Of a stretch of DNA of 64,000 nucleotides, positions 56,833 to 64,000 are shown piece after piece. The notes under the pieces were generated by a model that worked only from the letters and a program-made list of their open reading frames with translations, was not told where the DNA came from and searched no databases. Origin of the DNA: Craspedostauros australis (taxonomy: Eukaryota; Bacillariophyta; Bacillariophyceae; Mastogloiales; Achnanthaceae); contig JAMXDE010000046.1 in NCBI GenBank assembly GCA_026770025.1, positions 310,001 through 374,000 on the forward strand, in the 5' to 3' direction. Each line of letters opens with the position of its first letter. Position 1 is the stretch's first letter. A program made the position numbers and the translations under genes.

Positions 56833-57039
56833 CTACCAAATATTGATAAGCTCAAACCAGCTCGTTGGAGCAGGTTCCCGCAGCATGCCCATGAGGATGA
56901 CGGATGGCGCGAATGTGTAGAACAGCAGCGTTCGTGATCTCTGGAAGATGTAGTCAATATCCAGCAGCTTCAGTGCTGCGGCTGGCGCTGCCAAAAGGGC
57001 AGAACTGCCGCTGGATTTGCGTCTCTTGGGAACGGGCAT
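56833..57039 (-). CDS. Tom7-like mitochondrial outer-membrane import subunit
   Basis: 68 residues from the ATG at 57039; the frame extends 12 codons upstream without a better start. Tom7 is a small tail-anchored-like subunit of the TOM complex that tunes its assembly. The N-terminus is basic (MPVPKRRKSSG). Then comes a cytosolic helix, and a single hydrophobic segment LLFYTFAPSVILMGMLREPAP followed by SWFELINIW. A conserved Pro in the middle of the membrane helix, GM-x-x-EP-x-P right after it, and a short C-terminal tail are the Tom7 pattern seen in fungi and animals. The length is typical. No intron is needed. A pure chance frame of this composition is unlikely, but the family is short and weakly conserved, so the call is moderate. 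Confidence 0.65.
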   Translation of the reverse strand: MPVPKRRKSSGSSALLAAPAAALKLLDIDYIFQRSRTLLFYTFAPSVILMGMLREPAPTSWFELINIW

Positions 57040-57566
57040 TGTGTGATATGCTGCAATGTTTGAGTTGAGTTGCACTGATCAGAGGGATATCCAGATCTGT
57101 TTCCCCAAGAGTTCGGTTGACAATGGAAAGAGGAAGTCAAGAAGATGTGTGAAGATGTGAGATCACTGGTGAGAAAGCGTGGACACGATTTGGCAGGATG
57201 TAACATGGACATCATGCTTGAAACTGATGCTTTGCTCACTATCTCCGCGAGGTATTGCGTCCGTTATCCATGGTTGTGTCCACCGAGTGCGTAGCTTCTT
57301 GTGATCATGGCACACACATGTGGTGACGCATTCCTTCACCCAATTACTCACTCACTCACTCACTGGCTGGCTGACTGTCTTCGTTTCTTCTGTACTTGGT
57401 GGATTGTGGGTGAGCGTGGATGGGTTTCACTTTGTCTCAAGATCGTGCTGATGGGTGTTGTCGTTGTCGTTTGGATCTGTTCCGTCACTTGTGCGAAATG
57501 GTGGCCTTTCCGCCATTTTGGCGCCGCTGTTGACTTCTCGTGGTTGGCGACTGACAGACGGACATA
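57040..57566. other. intergenic region upstream of the Tom7-like gene
   Basis: 527 bases with an ACTC tandem tract at 57346-57364. No coding signal seen. Confidence 0.5.
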
Positions 57567-57586
57567 CTAGTGCCTCGAAGAGCCGG
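57567..57586 (+). repeat. left terminal inverted repeat
   Basis: CTAGTGCCTCGAAGAGCCGG; pairs with 58522-58541 with one mismatch. Confidence 0.9.
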
Positions 57587-58521
57587 CTGTAACCAATTTT
57601 TTTGGTTACAGTTGGTTACAAGAAAAATGTCGTGTAGATCGTGGTACGATTTCTACGTAAGTCCCGAACAAAAACAGGCCAAAAACAGCATCAACCAAAG
57701 TTAAACTCTCCGGACTTATCTCATGTGAGTGTTCCTGTACTCGTCTTGCTATTGTAGCATCATATAGCGTTTATATATACAATACTGAAGTTTGGTGTCT
57801 GTTGCTCTCTTTCTTGGTGAGCACTGATGTGATCCGTCAAGCACCCCCATCATTCACGGACGTTTTTGGCTTCTGTTTGGCATGATTTCTTGTTCTGATT
57901 GGTCCAAACAAGTGTTTCAACCATCGATGACGTCACAGTGACGCAAGCATTGCACCCAGAAATCTCAAAACTTGCTGCCGAAATTGAGGATCCGAGTGGT
58001 CAAATATCATTCCGACCTCCATGGGAGCACTAAACGCAAGCATACCTCCATACCATCGCACTCAAACAACATATAGACCATATGGTTGTGACCGCCTCGG
58101 AGAGAGGATTCTGAAATGATATCTATTGTACAGATTGAGCCAAAGACCGCTAAGTCCGGAGACTTCAAAGATGGAGAGTCGAATTTCTCGAAGAAAAGAG
58201 GCAAGGTCCTACCGGACTCCTGTAGAATTCAACGTGTAACCAACTGTAACCAATGAGATCCAAAAAAATTCCGGTCTGTCCGTCGTCCGAAGGAAAAACC
58301 ACACCAAGGGGGTCAATAAACACATCAAGATCGACAAGATAGTAGTAACAACAAGATAATGTTATTACTTACCTGGATAGCCCTGGCTCTTAAGTTTACG
58401 TAGATGCAAAGAGATATTCGATTGAGTGTCTACAGATTCAAGTCTGAGATCGGGAAAAATGGATCCAAAATCTGTAACCAATTGTAACCAAATGTAACCA
58501 ATTGTAACCAATTTTTGGGGT

Positions 58522-58541
58522 CCGGCTCTTTGAGGCACTAG
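58522..58541 (-). repeat. right terminal inverted repeat
   Basis: Reads CTAGTGCCTCAAAGAGCCGG on the minus strand; the inner neighbours are four direct TGTAACCAA copies. Confidence 0.9.
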
Positions 58542-59118
58542 AGAACAATACTCTAGAGAGAAGCACACGCTTGGTGAACATGCGGAGTCTTGGCAACGTG
58601 TTGATGCCTCTATTTGCACTCGTATTCTACATGCTGATAGCAAGCCATTTTCCTCCATTGCACACCATCCAGATGGTACAATAGATACATGTAAGCTACT
58701 TGCTCTCTGGAGAGGATGGTCTGAGCAAGCCTCGCCATACTGTCTCACGCCAAGCGCCGTATCTGCACAACACTTGGCGTCCCGCCGAGTGTGCAAAACA
58801 CGTCCGCAACTGACGATGCAAGACTTGCGAGAGATGCTTCCATAGCTTGCAACTGGGGTTGGATGCCGGCAATGATATGTGCTACATTATTAGTTGCTTG
58901 GGGTGCAGCTCCCGTTTGGCGTTGGGATGATCATACCATGTTCGTACTTGTCCTCGTGCTGTACATAGAAGAGCGCTTCCAACAGACCATGATTCTTGCA
59001 CACCATGATCGCGCAGGAAGGTATGCACCGCACGCGAAGGATGGCGATCACTCATTGTTGTCTAAGCTATTGCTGTTGCACCGTTGAGTGTTGATCTAAA
59101 AGCTCGTGCATCCATCGT
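58542..59118. other. intergenic region between the TIR element and the small membrane-type gene
   Basis: 577 bases; frames present (58791-59087 plus) do not resemble a known protein. Nothing supported. Confidence 0.45.
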
Positions 59119-59882
59119 CTACTGTTCATCTTCTGTTATGTAGGTCGGTGGGACCATCGGGAAGTAGTACTTGGTTCCCACCATCGGAGGGAGACCCTTG
59201 TGAGCGCGCATTTCATTGATGTCTGCCAACAGCTCAGTCTCTGTCTGCACCCACTTGTTGGCACCCCACGCACCACCGACGGCACACAGGACGTGCATCC
59301 ATGGTTCTGCGGAGCACGAGCAGACGAGTTGATGGGTATTTGCATGTTTAGTTTGATATTGCAATGTTGTTGTGGTTGCCATCAAGAATTTCATGAAGTA
59401 TGAGAGCAAACCAAGATTGGAGGGGCAAACGAGGCACCATGACGAACACGTGTGCGTGTGGCAGAGTATTGGTGGAGTGGAGTAGTCAATTTGCAATTTT
59501 TGTTAGCTTGGAGTGTTGGTGCTGGTGGAGGAATGGAATTGATCAGGCACACAACACAGCTTGACAAGCAGCAGCAGCAGCAGCAGCAGCAGCACCAACG
59601 AAGAGAAACTTCGTTGACACGCTGGTACCGTCGTTTCATCTCGACGTCCATAGTGGCACAATCCAGAACTCGCGCACTCTGTGTCTGGCCAGTCTCCATT
59701 CCCGCAAGCAGGGTGCGTGATGACCACGATCCACCATGGTCTTGACAAGCAACCGAAATCAATGCAGTATCAACACATGATCGCTACGTACGTCTGGACA
59801 GCGGGATCTTCTGAACCGCGTTGCTCGTCATTTGGGCAACGAATCCCACGGATCCACCCACGAGTGTCGCTGTGAAGCCCAT
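59119..59882 (-). CDS. small membrane-type protein of unknown function, two exons (92 aa)
   Basis: Exons (minus) 59792-59882 and 59119-59306 join in frame at KIPLSR/QPWMHVL; donor gtacgt, acceptor ctccgcag. The N-terminus MGFTATLVGGSVGFVAQMTS is a Gly-rich short hydrophobic segment without a cleavable signal. A second hydrophobic patch VLCAVGGAWGANKW follows, then a charged tail ETELLADINEMRAHKGLPPM and a Pro-rich end PMVPPTYITEDEQ. The arrangement (glycine-rich helix, LSRxPWMH loop, second short helix, acidic tail) recalls small accessory subunits of mitochondrial inner-membrane complexes, but I cannot name one. The 485-base intron contains a CAG repeat. It is divergent from the long Ser-rich gene at 60551. 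The composition and clean splice sites argue for a real gene. Confidence 0.6.
59567..59593. repeat. (AGC)9 trinucleotide repeat in an intron
   Basis: Nine exact AGC units inside the intron of the small membrane-type gene (CTG on its sense strand). Confidence 0.9.
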
Positions 59883-60550
59883 CTTTCCGTTTGCTTCCTT
59901 GCTTGTTTGTTCGCTTCCTTCCTTGCTCGGCTAATAGGTTGGTTGACGGACGTGTGCACCTGATGCGTCTCTTCGTCGATGATGTTGATGTTCGTTGGTG
60001 ATGTTGGTGTTGATGGTGATGTTGGTGTTGATGCAGTTGCTCTTCTCGTTTGCAAACCGCGCCGTTGCTGTTGCTCTCCTGCGCCACACAGATCTCCATG
60101 GTCATGTCTTCTTCGTCCAATTCATGATTCGATGGACTCAAACTGTGGGTGATGAAATGAAGTCAAATGAGTCGGTAGTTCCGTTGAAAACGTTGGCATC
60201 AAGTTTCGTGGTTGTTTCGACAAGGATTTGAAATTGGAATCCGCCAACAAAAATGGCGACAGTTTCGTTTGTGTGAGCAACTGTCCTGATCGTTCACGAC
60301 CCTGAGGCGCACTGCGTTGTTCTACACTGCGACAACGTCTCATCAGAAGCGGGCAACTGAAGTCTGTGTTTTGGAGAACTGCGAGTAAAGCACATCCAGC
60401 GAGGAGACGCATGACAAAGCACAGTGGAGCCGAGGAGAAGAGCTGACGAGCCGAAGAAGATAATAGGACGACCGTACGGTCAGCTCTGGGAATACGAGGG
60501 CTCTGCCAGCGACCATCATCAGCATCATCATCAGCATCAGCATCAGCATC
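59883..60550. other. shared upstream region of two divergent genes
   Basis: 668 bases with GTTGAT/GATGTT triplet-like repeats at about 59978-60035 and CATCAG/CATCAT units at 60514-60552 that run into the ATG of the following gene. No gene seen. Confidence 0.5.
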
Positions 60551-63500
60551 ATGCCGACGTTGGTAGAATTGCTTGGGTATGACTCAGGGAGCGATGGTTC
60601 TTCGCAAGAAGGCACGCAGGTGGTTCCTGCCACACCGGATCACTCCATTATGGAGATGAAGCGGCCCAAGAGACAGAGCAGAAGAACCAACCTTGATGGG
60701 AGCTTCAGTCGGAGTAGGGCAATGAACGACATCACGAACACTCGCACTCGTCCAAGCAACAGCCGGCAAAGTGAAAAGAGTGAGAAGCGTCATCATGGTC
60801 ACGATCGCAGTCAACACACCAACGATGAGAGTCGCAAGAACAGGGAAAGTTGCAGTCGCAGTCGCAGTCGCATTCATCAACATGAACATCAGCATCGGTA
60901 CACACACAATCGCCACGAACGCCAGAAGCAGCAACAGCGGCGGAGAGAGGAAGAGGAGGAGGAGGAACAACAACGGCGGTCGCAACAGCAGGCGCGGCGG
61001 AGGAAGCCTGATCTGGAGAGCCAAGAGACCGTGAAGGTGAACAACTCCATCGTTCACTATCTGAAGTCGAAGACTCGCAAAGGTTTGGTTCCACGGCAGT
61101 CCAATCTGGCCCACGCCCCCAGTCCCTCCCATCACCCATCCTCACGTCGCGCCTCCGAGAGTCGCCATCACAGCCGTTCCTCTCTTGACGATGAATCCGA
61201 CCACTCCATTTCCTTGGATGGGTCCGTCACGAGACTCTGCATCTCCACAAGCAAACCAGCCGACATTGATGTCTCCAGCATCCACCTCTTCGATGGTGAA
61301 CAATCAATCCACGCCAGCTTGATTGCCGGTCAACACACCGAAGGCGCTTGCGCCAAAGCGGACGCCGGAAGCAGCATCATCATGTTCGATGATGAATCGA
61401 CCGTCGTCTCCAAGTCCCATGACAACTCCTTGATCCAATATTTTCGCAAAACACAATCTGCATCCAATGCAGCAGCGTTAGCAACGTCGACTACAACGTC
61501 AGCACCGGATCAGACTCCGCAGGGACCCATGGCTCTTGTGTCGTCGCCACAGCCAGCACCGAGATCGTCGCCAGAAATAGAGTCGCTGTCAAGCCACCAA
61601 TCGCCACCCCTTCTATCCCCCATGAAGGAGGTTTCGTTCACGTGCACTGCGTGCGGAGCAGCCAACACACAAGCCTCGATGGCAAATATGTCAAGGTATA
61701 CAGGTAGTCGGACGAACACAGCTGCACAAAGGCGCCGTTTCGACGCAAGATCCTCCAATGGATGCGACCATCATTGTGACCACAGCGCAAACATCAGTGT
61801 GCGAAACATCGATCAACGAAGCGTATCGAGACGTTCGCATGCCAACACTCAACACACCGAGCCCTCTTCTCGTCAGTCATCCATGCGGTCGCAGAGGGAG
61901 CCGTCCCATCAGATGCTGCGTCAAACGCAGCAGACATCCAGGGGGCAGGCAACGCAACAAACCAGCCCGCTGCGTTCATTCGCACATTCCCGTACCAAAT
62001 CACGACTTTCCCATCGAGAAATGGAGCAAGGTTTGGGACGCTCTCGGGCAACATCCCGCTCGTCTGGCAGGCAACAGAGGCAGCCTTTGCAACAAAAGCA
62101 AGTGAGTTTTGACGTTTCGAATCTGGAATGTGATGACTTGAAGCTATCCAGTGTTTCGCGATTGTGTTCGCAAAGGAGCGCATGGTCCAGAAATGCATCC
62201 AAATCTATCTCGGCATCTGCAGCATGGTCATCGCCAATGGTCGATTCCCATGCAACGGAGCAAAGACAATCCCAACTCGAAGCTCGTCGGCTCGATTTGT
62301 CCAATTTCGCGGACGACCGCACGGCAGAGAAGCAGTCCCACTCCGTCGCAAACCCCCGGAACGGCAGTAGCTACACTCGCGATAGCTTGCGGGGGACGTC
62401 CAGCTCATGCCCAGGCCACAACATGATGTCGGGGAGCACAAACACCTCCAAGCCTAAATCGATGTCGTCTTTGCATGATCTCATCAGTGACATGAGCTCA
62501 TCTGGATCGGGCAATGACGACGACGATGACGATTCAACTGTCATTTCTATGACCAAGATCAACTCTCAGCCCAAATCGAAGATTGACGGCAGCAACACCA
62601 GGAACAGCTACAGCATGAATGCAAGCGATGGAGCATCTGGGCTTGCAGACAAGTCGATGAAGGCCCTTGGAGCTGAGAAGAGTTTGACGAGAGGCCTCCC
62701 AGCATCGCCGCCACCACAGAGCCAACGACAAATTGAATCGCAAGGATTGTCCCCTGCCGCGGATAGCCAGGTGTACCAACTGACTCAATTCTCACCCGAT
62801 TCATCAGGGTCGCCAGCATCGTTAGCGTCATCGGCTTCTTCCGTTGAGGTTCCTCGCGGCAACCTCCCGTCCTTCTATTCATCGCCAGCCCTCATTCGTG
62901 CACCAACAACGATCACGGGCAAGACGACGATGACGGCAATGACAACAACGACGCCGTGCCAAAAGTCGACCCGGCACAAACGACTTGCCCCAATGAGCGG
63001 CAAACGCGGGATGGATCAAACACGAGTGCGGTACAACTCTGACTTCGAGGAGGGAGAGGATGATGACGATGCGTCTTTGATGGCAGCGGCCCGCTTCGAT
63101 GCCGTTATCCCCAATCCGATTGTCCCCACAACTCACAATGTTGTCGATACTATTCATCCCAACAGAGGCAGCACCCGCAACAACGACAATTTCTTTCGTG
63201 ACAACTTTGGCACGGACAGCGACAGTGATGACGATAGCGATGACGATGACGATGTGGCTGGGATTGGGGTGGAGATGGGCAACAACGCGCAAGGCAACAA
63301 GCCTGCGCAAAGGACAGCCAACGGAATTCAGGATGACGACAGCAACAGCAGCAATAGTAGTAGGAGCAGTTTGCCGGAACTGAGAGATGAACTTTCGGAC
63401 ATGGAAGAATCGATCAAGATGGACGAAGATAGTGTCAGTGACGATCGAAACATCTTGAAAAGCATGGTCGTGCACGAAACGCCGCAAGCCCGGCTGTTCG

Positions 63501-64000
63501 CGGCAACTCAATCGCCGATCGTCCACCGTTTTACCTACGACTCCTCTGACAATGACGATAGCGATGATGAAGGCGAAAGCGAAGACGAAGAGCAAGTCAG
63601 TAGTGGCAATGGCAGCAACTGCATCATCGCCAACGAAGGCAACACTGACGAACATGATAAAAAGCATCATCCCGCAAGGGTGAATGCTTCCAGTACACAG
63701 AGTGCAAACACAGACCCATCCCAATCAAGAAGCAGGATCGCAGTCGCAGACACTCCAATGAAGTGCCCACCTCGTGCATTGCCTAAAGCTCCTCACCCGA
63801 ATCCGGTTCTTCCTCCTCAGCAGGAAGAGGAGCTCCGCAGTGCAATGAAGGAGTTGGCGGTGAACTCCATCGCAGAGCACTCGCGCCAAAGCCGTAGCGC
63901 CAATCAACATGCTGGTGACCCGACGAGGAGCAAGATGGACACCGGCACGGAGCAAAGTGTCGCACTCGATCTCAACACGACATTTGCCAACGAGGATGTG
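60551..64000 (+). CDS. very long Ser-rich, probably disordered protein (3' partial, at least 1150 aa)
   Basis: The first ATG after an in-frame stop is at 60551, and the frame is open for 1150 codons to the window edge, so the end is outside. I read it codon by codon without finding a stop. The start is MPTLVELLGYDSGSDGSSQE. Arg/Gln/Glu-rich stretches follow (HERQKQQQRRREEEEEEEQQ near 60920-60970), then long Ser/Arg/Gln regions (SRSSGRQQRQPLQQKQ) and several acidic Asp/Ser runs (DSDSDDDSDDDDD near 63220). The late part contains conserved-looking short patches such as SIVHYLKSKTRKGLVP near 61054 and YNSDFEEGEDDD near 63040. Cys pairs occur (TCTACG, CDHHCDH) but no proper zinc finger. Unknown function; many sites suit acidophilic or basophilic kinases. 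A frame this long without stops strongly supports a gene. Confidence 0.8.
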   Translation, partial: MPTLVELLGYDSGSDGSSQEGTQVVPATPDHSIMEMKRPKRQSRRTNLDGSFSRSRAMNDITNTRTRPSNSRQSEKSEKRHHGHDRSQHTNDESRKNRESCSRSRSRIHQHEHQHRYTHNRHERQKQQQRRREEEEEEEQQRRSQQQARRRKPDLESQETVKVNNSIVHYLKSKTRKGLVPRQSNLAHAPSPSHHPSSRRASESRHHSRSSLDDESDHSISLDGSVTRLCISTSKPADIDVSSIHLFDGEQSIHASLIAGQHTEGACAKADAGSSIIMFDDESTVVSKSHDNSLIQYFRKTQSASNAAALATSTTTSAPDQTPQGPMALVSSPQPAPRSSPEIESLSSHQSPPLLSPMKEVSFTCTACGAANTQASMANMSRYTGSRTNTAAQRRRFDARSSNGCDHHCDHSANISVRNIDQRSVSRRSHANTQHTEPSSRQSSMRSQREPSHQMLRQTQQTSRGQATQQTSPLRSFAHSRTKSRLSHREMEQGLGRSRATSRSSGRQQRQPLQQKQVSFDVSNLECDDLKLSSVSRLCSQRSAWSRNASKSISASAAWSSPMVDSHATEQRQSQLEARRLDLSNFADDRTAEKQSHSVANPRNGSSYTRDSLRGTSSSCPGHNMMSGSTNTSKPKSMSSLHDLISDMSSSGSGNDDDDDDSTVISMTKINSQPKSKIDGSNTRNSYSMNASDGASGLADKSMKALGAEKSLTRGLPASPPPQSQRQIESQGLSPAADSQVYQLTQFSPDSSGSPASLASSASSVEVPRGNLPSFYSSPALIRAPTTITGKTTMTAMTTTTPCQKSTRHKRLAPMSGKRGMDQTRVRYNSDFEEGEDDDDASLMAAARFDAVIPNPIVPTTHNVVDTIHPNRGSTRNNDNFFRDNFGTDSDSDDDSDDDDDVAGIGVEMGNNAQGNKPAQRTANGIQDDDSNSSNSSRSSLPELRDELSDMEESIKMDEDSVSDDRNILKSMVVHETPQARLFAATQSPIVHRFTYDSSDNDDSDDEGESEDEEQVSSGNGSNCIIANEGNTDEHDKKHHPARVNASSTQSANTDPSQSRSRIAVADTPMKCPPRALPKAPHPNPVLPPQQEEELRSAMKELAVNSIAEHSRQSRSANQHAGDPTRSKMDTGTEQSVALDLNTTFANEDV

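Larger units (their letters stand above)
57567..58541. mobile_element. non-autonomous terminal-inverted-repeat (MITE-like) element, 975 bp
   Basis: The ends are near-perfect inverted repeats: CTAGTGCCTCGAAGAGCCGG at the left and the inverse of CTAGTGCCTCAAAGAGCCGG at the right, one mismatch in 20. Behind them lie many copies of TGTAACCAA or its reverse: three at the left (57589-57620), two at 58236-58253 and four at the right (58475-58513). The left group forms a perfect 10-bp hairpin with a T5 loop at 57587-57611. If the outermost bases are target duplication they could be TA or CTAG. Internally I see only a 65-residue minus-strand frame (58007-58204) with no recognisable transposase, so it would be moved in trans. 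The element is more AT-rich than its surroundings. Superfamily not assigned. Confidence 0.8.

Noticed and set aside
62879-63724. 281-codon minus-strand frame with hydrophobic Val/Ile runs
   Set aside because: It is the antisense of Asp-rich codons (GAC/GAT) of the long plus-strand gene, which yields Val/Ile in reverse.

Overview
This 64 kb window is nuclear DNA of a eukaryote, most likely a photosynthetic stramenopile such as a diatom. Genes carry short GT-AG introns (donors mostly gtaagt, gtgagt or gtacgt). Two neighbouring genes (28763-30385 and 31088-33046) encode proteins with an N-terminal signal peptide ending in an ASAFAP-like motif, followed by a twin-arginine peptide. That arrangement is the bipartite-plus-thylakoid targeting of plastids derived from a red alga by secondary endosymbiosis. 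The genus cannot be named from the sequence alone.

Layout, left to right. A DOCK-family guanine nucleotide exchange factor enters from the left edge (to 9034, +). It converges on an ADAT3-like tRNA deaminase subunit (9131-10516, -) that has lost its zinc ligands. A small IQ-motif protein follows (11486-12436, +). Next is an ABCG half-transporter with at least six exons (13938-26041, +), split in its last exon by a full-length Ty1/copia LTR retrotransposon (16454-25603). The two 687-bp LTRs look identical, the element is flanked by a 5-bp duplication ATCGG, and it keeps one intact 2421-residue Gag-Pol frame. A decayed ankyrin-repeat gene (about 26161-26930, -) lies just downstream. Then come the two predicted thylakoid-lumen proteins, a VOC/glyoxalase-fold protein and a phosphoglycerate-mutase-family protein (both -). 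These are followed by an HMG-box protein (36258-40223, +), a secretory-pathway NDPK-like protein (41003-42142, +), the ribosome-biogenesis protein Urb2/Npa2 (42520-47628, -), a LAMMER/CLK kinase with a long RS/His-rich N-terminus (48234-51116, +), a four-exon AP2-like Gln-rich nuclear protein (51902-55249, -), a Tom7-like import subunit (56833-57039, -), a 975-bp terminal-inverted-repeat element (57567-58541), a two-exon small membrane-type protein (59119-59882, -), and a very long Ser-rich disordered frame running off the right edge (60551-64000, +).

The genes do not form an operon or one pathway. Functional neighbours are limited to the two lumen-targeted proteins and to several nuclear RNA/ribosome genes (ADAT3-like, Urb2, CLK). 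The most unusual items are the recent insertion into the ABCG gene, a predicted two-helix membrane hairpin inside Gag-Pol, the TIR element with nine TGTAACCAA-type repeats, the zinc-less ADAT3 homologue, a duplicated ERKY-containing module in the HMG protein, and repeated RR-S-S-L-G sites in the AP2-like protein. Exon boundaries were placed by eye from splice consensus and frame; family assignments rest on motif recognition without database searches.
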